Shown here in pieces: positions 34,913 through 43,227 of a stretch of DNA of 64,000 bases. Under the pieces are notes generated by a model. It was not told the DNA's origin. It did no database searches and saw only the letters and a list, made by a program, of their open reading frames with translations. This stretch comes from an uncultured Veillonella sp. GTDB taxonomy: Bacteria; Bacillota; Negativicutes; Veillonellales; Veillonellaceae. Both the position numbers and the translations under genes were made by a program. The stretch is taken from NCBI GenBank assembly GCA_934202095.1, contig CAKPXN010000003.1, positions 17,948-81,947 of the forward strand. Reading direction: 5' to 3'. Every line of letters begins with the position of its first letter. The stretch's first letter is position 1.

Positions 34913-36133
34913 ATGAAAAAACAATTCGCAGCAATCTTTGCAGCAACAGCAGTTTTGGGTGTAACTACTGCATTCGCAGCTAACCCATTCTCCGATGTAA
35001 CTCCAGATTCTTGGGCATACCAAGCAGTTTCCCAATTGGCAAACGCTGGTATCGTTAACGGTTACCCAGATGGCACTTTCAAAGGCCAAAACAACATCAC
35101 TCGTTACGAAATGGCTCAAATGGTAGCTAAAGCTATGGCTAACCAAGACCGCGCTAACGCTGAACAACAAGCTATGATCAACCGTTTGGCTGATGAATTC
35201 TCCAACGAATTGAACAACTTGGGCGTTCGTGTAGCTCGTTTGGAAGACCGCGTTGGTAACGTAAAAGTAACTGGCGATATGCGTCTTCGTTACCAAGATG
35301 CTGAAAAAGAAAACTCCACATTTGATGCTCGTGCACGTGTACAATTCAACGCAAAAGTAAACGATCGCACTGATGCAGTAGTTCGCTTGACTTCTGGCAA
35401 CTTCGAATTTGGTAATGCTTCTAAAACTGCAACAGCATCTGTTGACCGCGCTTATGTAAACCACAAATTCGGTGAACGCGTATCCGTTAAAGCTGGTCGT
35501 TTCGGCCAAATGATTGGTGCTGGTTTAGCATACGATGACGCTTTCGATGGTGTTCAATTCAACGCTGGTAACGACAAAGTTAACTTCCAAGCAGCTTATG
35601 GTTATGGTATTGCTGGCGATACATTAAAAACTCGCAATCAAAATAACAACCCTGAACTTGTTGTAGCTAACTTGAATGGCAAAGTTGGTAAACATGCTAA
35701 TGTTGGCGGTTTCTACACTCATGTAAATGGTGAAGATCTTCAACTTGGTGGTAAAAACGTTAAAAATATCTACGGTTTCAACACAGACCTTAACTTCGAT
35801 AAAGTTTGGGTTGGTGGCGAATGGTTGAAAGCTTCCAACGTAGCTAAATCTCAAGCTTGGACTGCAGGCATTGGTTATGGTAACTACAACCAAGCTAAAC
35901 AAGGTACTTGGGACGTTAAGGCTCAATACTTCAACCAAAAAGAAAACGCTCCAATCTTATCCTCCACTTGGAACCAAAACTATGGTGCTAATTCCAAAGG
36001 TTGGTTGGCAACTGTTGACTATGCATTGCAAAACAACGTTGGCTTATCCGCATACTACGGTTTCGACTGGAAAACTCAAAACGGTACTGACCAACACGAC
36101 TTCTACCGTGCAGACCTTAACTACAAATTCTAA
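34913..36133 (+). CDS. SLH-domain outer-membrane porin, OmpM-like (copy 3)
   Basis: 406 residues: signal peptide (1-23, TAFAA), SLH domain (about 24-75), coiled coil with ADEFSNELNNLGVRVARLEDR, and a beta-barrel ending in DLNYKF. It is the closest relative of copy 2; the N-terminal part is nearly the same in protein and DNA. Strong codon bias (AAC, GGT, CGT, GAA) suggests very high expression, so this may be a major porin. AGAAAGAAGGAA precedes ATG 34913. A terminator follows. Confidence 0.94.
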   Translation: MKKQFAAIFAATAVLGVTTAFAANPFSDVTPDSWAYQAVSQLANAGIVNGYPDGTFKGQNNITRYEMAQMVAKAMANQDRANAEQQAMINRLADEFSNELNNLGVRVARLEDRVGNVKVTGDMRLRYQDAEKENSTFDARARVQFNAKVNDRTDAVVRLTSGNFEFGNASKTATASVDRAYVNHKFGERVSVKAGRFGQMIGAGLAYDDAFDGVQFNAGNDKVNFQAAYGYGIAGDTLKTRNQNNNPELVVANLNGKVGKHANVGGFYTHVNGEDLQLGGKNVKNIYGFNTDLNFDKVWVGGEWLKASNVAKSQAWTAGIGYGNYNQAKQGTWDVKAQYFNQKENAPILSSTWNQNYGANSKGWLATVDYALQNNVGLSAYYGFDWKTQNGTDQHDFYRADLNYKF

Positions 36134-36151
36134 TTTGATAGTTACAAATAT

Positions 36152-36183
36152 AAAAGGGACTCCTTCGGGAGTCTCTTTTTTTG
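36152..36183 (+). terminator. Terminator after OmpM-like copy 3
   Basis: GGGACTCC-TTCG-GGAGTCTC hairpin followed by eight T. Confidence 0.93.
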
Positions 36184-36240
36184 TACCCCTTATAAATGGT
36201 ATAATAGATAAATACAGTAATTATATAAGGAGGTCTGCTG

Positions 36241-37053
36241 ATGAATCCTTCTTTTTCACATATTCAGATGGTGGCCATCGATTGTGATGAAACATTGTTG
36301 CGTAGCGATAACACGGTGTCAGAGTATACTAAAGATGTTCTGCATCGATTACAAGATAAAGGCATTCGTATCACTATTGCGACAGGTCGCATGTATCAGA
36401 CGGCAAAGCCTGTTGGTATGTCCTTACAGCTTGGTAATGTGCCGATGATATTATTTTCTGGAGGTCTCATTCAAGAATTGGAATCAGGTTGTAAGTTATT
36501 TGAGCGGACAGTGCCATTAGATACGGTACAGCGCATTTGGAACATAGCTCGTCAATATGGATGGCATATTCAATCTTATGTAGATGATCATCTCTTGTGT
36601 CATCATCAGGATTGGCAATCAGATGTATATGAACGTCAAACAGGGGCTAAAGCTGAATTTTTAGGCGATTCGTTGTATGAACTTTCACGAGAACCAAACA
36701 AATTAATTGCTATAGATACTGTTGAAAACATAGATACCATTATTGATACGTTGACGCCCATTGTAGGTGATACGGCTACGTTAGTGCGAAGCCAAAAGGA
36801 TTTTTTAGAAATTATTGCACCTCATGTATCTAAGGGGGATGCATTAGAGCAGTTAGCACAACAATATGGAATTGGCCTAGAGCATATCGTTTCCTTTGGC
36901 AATGCGGAGAACGATATATCTATGTTATCCAAAACGGGGTACTCAGTAGCCGTTAAAAATGCTGTAGATCATGTAAAATCGGTAGCCCATGAGGTATGTG
37001 GACATCATAATGAAGATGGCGTAGCTCATTGGATTGAAGAACATTTATTATAA
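36241..37053 (+). CDS. HAD-superfamily hydrolase, Cof type
   Basis: 270 residues. AIDCDETLLRSDNTV (about 12-26) holds the nucleophile Asp and DxD pair; TIATGRMY is motif II, a type IIB cap lies in the middle, and KGDALEQLAQQYGI plus SFGNAENDISML give motifs III and IV. Cof-type enzymes dephosphorylate sugar phosphates or cofactors such as FMN or pyridoxal phosphate; the substrate is unknown. AAGGAGG lies 8 nt before ATG 36241, and rapZ starts 11 nt after the stop. Confidence 0.9.
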   Translation: MNPSFSHIQMVAIDCDETLLRSDNTVSEYTKDVLHRLQDKGIRITIATGRMYQTAKPVGMSLQLGNVPMILFSGGLIQELESGCKLFERTVPLDTVQRIWNIARQYGWHIQSYVDDHLLCHHQDWQSDVYERQTGAKAEFLGDSLYELSREPNKLIAIDTVENIDTIIDTLTPIVGDTATLVRSQKDFLEIIAPHVSKGDALEQLAQQYGIGLEHIVSFGNAENDISMLSKTGYSVAVKNAVDHVKSVAHEVCGHHNEDGVAHWIEEHLL

Positions 37054-37064
37054 TGGAGTAAGGT

Positions 37065-37976
37065 ATGGAAGCATTTCGTTTATTAATCGTAACTGGCATG
37101 TCTGGTGCTGGAAAAACACAGGTATTACAGGCATTAGAAGATATGGGCTATCTCTGTGTAGACAATATTCCGCCTGTATTAATACCGAAACTGAGTGAAA
37201 TTTGTCGTCAAGGTGGAGACCGCACCAATCGCGTGGCCCTCGTTGTCGATATTCGTGGCGGTGAATTCTTTGAGGCTTTATCTGCTTCGTTAGAAACCTT
37301 GAAAGAGATGAAGGTAGACTATGAAATCGTTTTCATGGATGCTAGCGATGAAACCTTGATTCGTCGGTATAAGGAATCACGCCGTAGTCATCCACTCGCA
37401 CCAAGCGGTCGCATTACAACAGGCCTAAGAAAAGAACGTCAAATTCTAGATTCTGTGCGCCATAAAGCGGATTACATTATCGATACTACGGATATGAAAA
37501 CCGCAAACTTAAAGGAATACTTGAAAAAACGCTTTACCCAAGTGGCAGATAAACACGGCATGTCCGTAACTGTTGTTAGCTTTGGCTTTAAATACGGCTT
37601 GCCATTGGATGCAGATATGATTTGGGACGTTCGTTTCTTGCCAAATCCGTTCTATATTCCTGAATATCGTCATAAAACGGGGCGTGTGCAGGTCGTTAAC
37701 GACTATATTCACTCCTTTGAGGTAACGGAAGAATTTAAAACACACTATTTTAATACCATGGATTTTCTTGTGCCTAATTATGAGAAGGAAGGCAAAGCTC
37801 AATTTATTGTAGCTGTTGGTTGTACAGGTGGTATGCACCGATCCGTTGCCATGGCAGAGGCTTTGTATGCTCATTTATTAGAAAAAGGGTATCGTGTCAC
37901 CGTAGAACATCGGGATATGATGAAAAATAATGTGGAAGAAGATTTTAATCCACATCAAGCAGATCTAGGGGATTAA
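37065..37976 (+). CDS. rapZ: RapZ/YvcJ nucleotide-binding protein
   Basis: 303 residues. P-loop VTGMSGAGKTQVLQALED at 9-26; DNIPPVLIPKL; the SRRSHPLAPSGR segment in the middle; and the C-terminal SFGFKYGLPLDADMIWDVRFLPNPF and GCTGGMHRSVAMAE motifs. The family binds nucleotides and, in E. coli, directs RNase E to small RNAs that control glmS. In Firmicutes it is typically grouped with yvcK and whiA, as here. Confidence 0.95.
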   Translation: MEAFRLLIVTGMSGAGKTQVLQALEDMGYLCVDNIPPVLIPKLSEICRQGGDRTNRVALVVDIRGGEFFEALSASLETLKEMKVDYEIVFMDASDETLIRRYKESRRSHPLAPSGRITTGLRKERQILDSVRHKADYIIDTTDMKTANLKEYLKKRFTQVADKHGMSVTVVSFGFKYGLPLDADMIWDVRFLPNPFYIPEYRHKTGRVQVVNDYIHSFEVTEEFKTHYFNTMDFLVPNYEKEGKAQFIVAVGCTGGMHRSVAMAEALYAHLLEKGYRVTVEHRDMMKNNVEEDFNPHQADLGD

Positions 37977-37987
37977 AAGAGGTTTAT

Positions 37988-39337
37988 ATGTTACGAAAAC
38001 GTTGGTTCCGGTGGTTAATTCCGGGCCTCAATATAAAACGTTGGCTTGCTCTCTATAGTTTGGGGGTTGGCTTATTAATCATAGGCATTTCACTCTTATT
38101 TAACTATCAATGGTTATCGTATATAGAGGACATTGTTCTTGCCTATTCCTATTCCTTAACGGGATATTATAATTACAATGTGTTAATTTTAGTGGGGGCT
38201 GTGCTCATCGGTATAGCGGCCATCTTGATTTTACTTGGTACCAGCAAGGTGATTAAAACCATTATCCGTGCGGTTTTACCGGACCCATCTAGCAAGGTAT
38301 CGGATATTATCTTTCAAAATATCCGCCTCGATAAAGGCCCTAAAATCGTCGTTATTGGAGGTGGTACGGGCTTATCCAATTTATTGCGCGGTTTGAAAGC
38401 TCACACATCTAATTTATCGGCTATCGTTACGGTTGCCGATGATGGCGGTTCTTCCGGTCGCTTGCGAGAAGATTTTAAAATGATTGCACCTGGCGATTTA
38501 CGCAACTGTCTCGTGGCCCTTGCAGAACAAGAAGGTGTTATGGAAAATCTTTTCCGCTATCGTTTTGAAGGAGACAATGAGCTTTCCGGTCATAGCTTTG
38601 GGAATCTCTTTATCACGGCGTTGGCACAGGTTTATGATGGCGATATAGAGGAGGCCCTCGAAGCGGCTAGTAAATTATTGCGTGTCCGTGGTCGTGTCAT
38701 TCCGTCGTCTACAGAATTTATTCAGCTTCGAGCTGAGCTCATCGATGGCACTGTCGTTGATGGTGAAAGTAATATTCCAAACGCTGGAAAGAAGATTAAA
38801 CGCGTATTTAGTAGTCCTGAACATCCAAAACCAGAAGGCGCTGCATTGCGCGCCATTGATGAAGCGGATGTTATCATATTAGGCCCAGGTAGCCTCTATA
38901 CGAGTATCATTCCTAATTTATTGACCGACAAAATCGCGGATCATGTGCGTGCTAGTAAGGCCAATAAGATTTATATTGCTAATGTAATGACACAACCAGG
39001 TGAAACATCAGGCTACACATTGGCAGATCATGTACAAGCTATTATCGACCATAGTGGGGTGGGCATCATCGATACGGTTCTCGCCAATGATGGACCTTTG
39101 CCAATTCAAATGGTAGAACAGTATAGCGCAGTTGGTTCAGAACCTGTAGCAATCGATTCTAAACGTTTACAAGACATGGGTGTTCGCACGGTTAGAGCGA
39201 CCCTTATTAGTCAGGAAAAACCTGCTATTCATGACCCAGAACGTTTAGGCAAGGTTCTTATGGATATCATATATGCTATGAAATCAGATATGGAACCACG
39301 GGTATTAGAATATTATTTACGTCGTGCCGATCATTAG
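37988..39337 (+). CDS. yvcK: Gluconeogenesis factor YvcK (CofD-like), with N-terminal membrane segment
   Basis: 449 residues. Two membrane helices (about 17-38 and 58-80) precede the YvcK domain, which starts at IVVIGGGTGLSNLLRGLK and continues with TVADDGGSSGRLREDF, APGDLRNCLVALAEQ, GHSFGNLFITAL and GPGSLYTSIIPNLL. YvcK-type proteins bind UDP-sugars and are needed for growth and cell-wall precursor balance on gluconeogenic carbon. The B. subtilis protein (317 residues) lacks the membrane part; membrane-anchored forms are known in other groups. Confidence 0.92.
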   Translation: MLRKRWFRWLIPGLNIKRWLALYSLGVGLLIIGISLLFNYQWLSYIEDIVLAYSYSLTGYYNYNVLILVGAVLIGIAAILILLGTSKVIKTIIRAVLPDPSSKVSDIIFQNIRLDKGPKIVVIGGGTGLSNLLRGLKAHTSNLSAIVTVADDGGSSGRLREDFKMIAPGDLRNCLVALAEQEGVMENLFRYRFEGDNELSGHSFGNLFITALAQVYDGDIEEALEAASKLLRVRGRVIPSSTEFIQLRAELIDGTVVDGESNIPNAGKKIKRVFSSPEHPKPEGAALRAIDEADVIILGPGSLYTSIIPNLLTDKIADHVRASKANKIYIANVMTQPGETSGYTLADHVQAIIDHSGVGIIDTVLANDGPLPIQMVEQYSAVGSEPVAIDSKRLQDMGVRTVRATLISQEKPAIHDPERLGKVLMDIIYAMKSDMEPRVLEYYLRRADH

Positions 39338-39349
39338 AAAGGAAAACCT

Positions 39350-40297
39350 ATGTCTTTTGCAGAAGATGTAAAAAATGAATTATGTGCCTATGAGCCTGAA
39401 ACGGATACCGATGTGGCCATGAAGATTGAAGCATCCTGCTTATTGCGCATGGGTGGTTCCTTATTGCTCGGTATGAAGGGAGCTATCGGTATACGACTAG
39501 CCACTGCTAATAATGCGGTGGCTAGACGTTTGCTAGGCATACTGAAAAAACAATACGAATTACCGACCCATGTTATGGTGCGCCAAGGTTTGAATTTGCG
39601 GAAAAAGAATATGTATACACTAACGGTGGATCCATCTCAAGAGGGGCGTCAAGCCTTAGAAGATTTGGCCCTGTGGCCTGTTACTGTGCAGTTGCCGCGG
39701 AAGTGGTTACACTCCATGGAGGCACGACGTGCCTTCTTACGAGGTGCTTTTTTAGGGGGTGGATCCGTTAATAAACCGCAAAGTGATTATCATCTCGAGT
39801 TTATGACGGGCAACGAAGATTTTGCACGAGAAATTGTATATGTATTGAAATTATTTCACATTCATGCAGGGCTGACAGAGCGTAAAGAAGAATACGTGGT
39901 GTACCTTAAAGAGGGGGATGCCGTAACGAATTGTTTGCAGGTCATGGGCGCACAGTCAGCATTAATGGAATTTGAAAACGTACGCATCATGAAAACGGTT
40001 CGAAATCAGATCAATCGTCAGGTAAATTGTGAGACTGCAAATTTACAAAAAACCGTAGATGCAGCGGTGCGCCAAGTGAAGGCCATTCGTATATTAGATG
40101 AACATATAGGTATTGATGCATTGCCGGATAAGTTAAAAATTGTAGCTAGATTGCGCTGGAATAATCCGGAAGCAAGTTTAAAAGAATTAGAAGAAATGAT
40201 GAATGGTACCTTATCTAAATCTGGTATTGGGCATCGTTTGAAAAAGTTAGAAGCATTAGCCCTTACATATGATCCTATGGGGCTGGAAGAGGTTTAA
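39350..40297 (+). CDS. whiA: DNA-binding protein WhiA
   Basis: 315 residues: a LAGLIDADG homing-endonuclease-like N-terminal domain (with RRAFLRGAFLGGGSVNKPQ at about 124-142) and a C-terminal helix-turn-helix (about 230-305) with DAAVRQVKAIRILDEHIG and LSKSGIGHRLKKLEALA. WhiA is a conserved Gram-positive regulator of cell division or chromosome segregation. It completes the rapZ-yvcK-whiA group. A large coiled-coil gene follows 4 nt after the stop. Confidence 0.95.
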   Translation: MSFAEDVKNELCAYEPETDTDVAMKIEASCLLRMGGSLLLGMKGAIGIRLATANNAVARRLLGILKKQYELPTHVMVRQGLNLRKKNMYTLTVDPSQEGRQALEDLALWPVTVQLPRKWLHSMEARRAFLRGAFLGGGSVNKPQSDYHLEFMTGNEDFAREIVYVLKLFHIHAGLTERKEEYVVYLKEGDAVTNCLQVMGAQSALMEFENVRIMKTVRNQINRQVNCETANLQKTVDAAVRQVKAIRILDEHIGIDALPDKLKIVARLRWNNPEASLKELEEMMNGTLSKSGIGHRLKKLEALALTYDPMGLEEV

Positions 40298-40301
40298 TAT
40301 T

Positions 40302-42938
40302 ATGTTATTTAAGAAAACATATAAGCTAGCAACGATGTTAGCAGTTATGGGAGCATTAACAGGTCATGCGGCAAGCGATATTGATTTGAACTCCATAGGA
40401 TATTTTTCGTTTACCCCATTACCAGCGGAATTACAAGCTCAAAAGGATACATTGCTATTATCCGATAGCCCTGAATATGTAGGTCCCGTAGGCGGCGTTT
40501 TAAGTGCTGGCAGCATTAATGGCAAAGGACGTATCTACTTTTACCATGTAAATGAAATGGCAGAGCCCCATAAGATTGCCATTATTTTAGAGAATACAGG
40601 CAATGAACCGAATGGTATTGCCGTGTTCCGTGAACTAAAATCCATTGCAACGCCAGACTATTTTGCAGCAGGCCGTGATTTATCACGGAAGGAATTAGAG
40701 CAACCATTGTCTGATAAGCCATTGTATTCTTTTGTGATGCCACCTAAGAGTCGTCAGCTCGTATTTACCGATTTAGAACATTCTCCAATACCTAAAGATG
40801 CTCTATTTACAGGTATCGTAGATTTGCAAACGAGTGCACCTGTATTTGCACGGGTTATGATGATTCCTATGAATCTCAACTCTATTGAGTCTTCGTATTG
40901 GGTAAATAACTTGCCTATCGACCATGTGCGTTTGCGCGGTACTTTCACCGGCGCAGAGCGTGAAATGGCGGTAACAAAAGAATATAATACGACACTTGGT
41001 GGCGCCTATGTAGAACTCGGTAATGATAGAGAGGACCGATTTGTAGAGGGTGTGGATGAGCTTGATAATAAAGCCTATGTAAAGGACGCAGGGAACTATG
41101 GTATTTCTTATACCGTTAAAATTCCTACAAGCGGCGAAGATCCATTCCGTCTCTATTTCAATCCATTAGGCGGCGGTTATTCTGGTTCCTTTACTGTGAA
41201 AGCACAACGTCGTTGGCAGAAGGTACCTAGTGAAAGCATGACCTATCACATCGGTGGTGATGACGGACTGATGGCATTAGGTCATAATACTGTATTAGAT
41301 TCTCGATACATGGGGAACTATTACGGTGGCGATACGTTGACCATCGAGTTCATGCCGGCTGGTGCTTCGAATTTACCGGTTCGCTTCTTACTAGTTCCAG
41401 AAGCGTTAGCCAATCCTCAATATGCACGCGTATTAGCTACTAATGAAGCTGGTCAGCGTGCATTAGAAGCAGAGGCGCAAAAAGAAGCAGCCGAAGCGGC
41501 TAAGAAGGTGGCTATTGAAGAAAAATATGTAGCAGCGAAGACGCAAAAAGAAGAACAAGCTCATCAATTAGCAGAGGCAGCTAAATTAGCGGCTGAAAAG
41601 GCAGCTGCTGCTCATAAAGCGGCTCAAGATAGACAGGCTGAGCTTGATAAACGAGATGCGGAGGAACAAGCTAAACGTAAGGCAAAAGCCGATGCAGCTG
41701 CTGAACGAGCACGTGCTAAGGCGGAAGCTGATCGACAATTGGCTGAACAAAAAGCTAAGGCTGATGCTCAAAAAGCGGAAGCAGCACGTATTGCAGCAGA
41801 GCAAAAGGCAAAAGATGATGCGGCTAAGGCAGAAGCAGCTCGTATGGCAGCCGAACAAAAAGCCAAGGCTGATGCTCAAAAAGCAGAGGCAGCACGGATC
41901 GCAGCCGAACAAGCAGCTCGTGAAAAGGCTCAGAAAGAACAGGCCGCTCGAGAAGCAGCAGAGCAAAAAGCTCGCGAGTATGCAGCAAAATTAGAAGCAC
42001 AACGTTTAGAGGCGCAGCGTAAGGCTGAAGAAGAACGCATTTTAGCTGAACAAAGGGCTGAGGCGGCGCGTATTGAAGCGGAACGCAAAGCGGCAGAACA
42101 AGCGGCTAAAAACGAAGCTGAACGCCAAGAAGCGGCTAGAAAAGCAGAAGAGGCGCGTCAAGAGGCGGCTCGTCAGGCCGAGGAAAAACGCAAGGCTGCA
42201 GAAGCCAAGGCAGAAGCCGATCGCATTGCAGCAGAAGCAAAACGCGCTGAAGAGGCCAGAAAAGCCGAAGAAGCTCGTCAGGAAGCATTGCGCAAGGCCG
42301 AAATGGCTCGTCAAGAGGCTGCCCGTAAAGCTGAAGAAGAGCGCTTAGCAGCGATTGCGAGAGCTCAAGAAGAAGCGCGTAAGGCTGAGGAAGTACGTCA
42401 ACGAGAAGAGGCTCGTAGAGTGGAAGCCGCTCGTCAAGCTGAGGAGGCTCGCTTGGCAGCAATTGCTGAGGCAGCTCGACAAGCCGAAGAAGCTCGCATC
42501 CGCGAAGAAAATCGTGCTGCAGAAGCGGCACGTAAAGCAGAGCGTGAACGGATTGCGAAGGAACAAGCCGAAGCGGCTAGAAAAGCTGAGGAAGCTCGTC
42601 AATTGGCAGAAAAACGGTACCGTGAATACGAAATTGCTCAAGAACAAGCCAAAGAGGCACGCCGTCGTGCTGATATTCAACGGGAAGCTCAGAAAAAAGC
42701 AGCTCAACGGGCTGAAGAAATCCGCTTAGCTGCACAACGACAAATTATCGCTAAGCGAAACGCAGAAATTGCACGTCAAAAATTGGCAGAAGAACGTGAA
42801 GCAGCGCGTATTGCAGCACAAGGTGGTAAACGTCGTAGCTTTGCTGAATTGAATGATGTGAATACAAATGTGGATCAAGATGAAGATACAACACAAAATG
42901 CTGTATCCATTGATCAATTGACGAGAAAACAACAGTAA
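40302..42938 (+). CDS. Secreted TolA-like coiled-coil protein of unknown function
   Basis: About 878 residues. Signal peptide (1-24, ending GHAA); a globular beta-rich domain (about 25-375) with SPEYVGPVGGVLSAGSINGK and DHVRLRGTFTGAEREM; then about 450 residues of nearly pure Ala/Glu/Lys/Arg/Gln repeats (EEARKAEEARQEA-like) that should form one very long helix or coiled coil; and a short Asp/Asn/Thr-rich tail. The helix is long enough to cross the periplasm, as in TolA, but no TolA C-terminal domain is seen. I do not recognise the N-terminal domain. ATG 40302 follows GAAGAGG. The reversed layout (globular head first, helix last) is unusual. Confidence 0.8.
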   Translation: MLFKKTYKLATMLAVMGALTGHAASDIDLNSIGYFSFTPLPAELQAQKDTLLLSDSPEYVGPVGGVLSAGSINGKGRIYFYHVNEMAEPHKIAIILENTGNEPNGIAVFRELKSIATPDYFAAGRDLSRKELEQPLSDKPLYSFVMPPKSRQLVFTDLEHSPIPKDALFTGIVDLQTSAPVFARVMMIPMNLNSIESSYWVNNLPIDHVRLRGTFTGAEREMAVTKEYNTTLGGAYVELGNDREDRFVEGVDELDNKAYVKDAGNYGISYTVKIPTSGEDPFRLYFNPLGGGYSGSFTVKAQRRWQKVPSESMTYHIGGDDGLMALGHNTVLDSRYMGNYYGGDTLTIEFMPAGASNLPVRFLLVPEALANPQYARVLATNEAGQRALEAEAQKEAAEAAKKVAIEEKYVAAKTQKEEQAHQLAEAAKLAAEKAAAAHKAAQDRQAELDKRDAEEQAKRKAKADAAAERARAKAEADRQLAEQKAKADAQKAEAARIAAEQKAKDDAAKAEAARMAAEQKAKADAQKAEAARIAAEQAAREKAQKEQAAREAAEQKAREYAAKLEAQRLEAQRKAEEERILAEQRAEAARIEAERKAAEQAAKNEAERQEAARKAEEARQEAARQAEEKRKAAEAKAEADRIAAEAKRAEEARKAEEARQEALRKAEMARQEAARKAEEERLAAIARAQEEARKAEEVRQREEARRVEAARQAEEARLAAIAEAARQAEEARIREENRAAEAARKAERERIAKEQAEAARKAEEARQLAEKRYREYEIAQEQAKEARRRADIQREAQKKAAQRAEEIRLAAQRQIIAKRNAEIARQKLAEEREAARIAAQGGKRRSFAELNDVNTNVDQDEDTTQNAVSIDQLTRKQQ

Positions 42939-42963
42939 AGTAATTGGTTGATTCGCAGACTTT

Positions 42964-42996
42964 ATCGGATGTCCATTAGGGCATCCGATTTGTGTT
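42964..42996 (+). terminator. Probable terminator after the TolA-like gene
   Basis: CGGATG-T-CC pairs with GG-G-CATCCG around ATTA, followed by ATTTGTGTTT; the T run is weak. Confidence 0.65.
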
Positions 42997-43013
42997 TCTT
43001 CATGGGAATTACA

Positions 43014-43042
43014 TTGACTTTCACAGGTAATTTCAGTACAAT
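43014..43042 (+). promoter_or_regulatory. Promoter of the pyr operon
   Basis: TTGACT (43014-43019), 17 bp, TACAAT (43037-43042): a near-consensus promoter. Transcription would start near 43049, giving a leader of about 180 nt with the PyrR-type site and attenuator. Confidence 0.82.
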
Positions 43043-43099
43043 GAATAGAGATAAGTGCAATATACAGTACGAGATACTGTAGCATTACAAAATCCCTTT

Positions 43100-43128
43100 T
43101 AAATTGGTCCAGAGAGGCTAAAAAAGGA
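43100..43128 (+). promoter_or_regulatory. PyrR-binding RNA site in the pyr leader
   Basis: GGTCCAGAGAGGCT (43106-43119) followed by AAAAAGGAC matches the conserved PyrR anti-antiterminator loop of Firmicutes; GTCC and GGAC can close the stem. In known systems UMP-loaded PyrR binds here and favours the downstream terminator. No pyrR gene is in this window. Confidence 0.85.
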
Positions 43129-43138
43129 CATATAGTTG

Positions 43139-43157
43139 AAGCGCCCTCAAGGGCTTC
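43139..43157 (+). promoter_or_regulatory. Middle hairpin of the pyr leader
   Basis: GAAGCGCCC and GGGCTTC pair around TCAA with one bulged base. It lies between the PyrR site and the terminator and may belong to the competing folds. Confidence 0.5.
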
Positions 43158-43173
43158 TTTGTGCAAACTATTC

Positions 43174-43206
43174 GACCTTTTGCCCTGGGGCAAGAGGTCT
43201 TTTTTG
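43174..43206 (+). terminator. Attenuator terminator before pyrB
   Basis: GACCTTTTGCCC and GGGCAAGAGGTC pair along 12 bp (one G-U) with a 2-nt turn, followed by six T, 20 nt before the pyrB start. Confidence 0.88.
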
Positions 43207-43227
43207 TTATACGGTTAGGAGGCAATC

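Noticed and set aside
34907-35509. 200-codon - strand frame opposite OmpM-like copy 3
   Set aside because: Caused by strong codon bias of the porin gene; the same kind of shadow lies opposite copy 2, and the product has no recognisable domain.
41586-42729. Several long frames on both strands across the coiled-coil gene
   Set aside because: They are shadows of the Ala/Glu/Lys/Arg repeat in other frames, with low-complexity products and no start sites.
41460-42800. Repeated DNA within the coiled-coil gene as a possible tandem-repeat array
   Set aside because: The repeats follow protein heptad-like composition with varied codons rather than an exact DNA unit.
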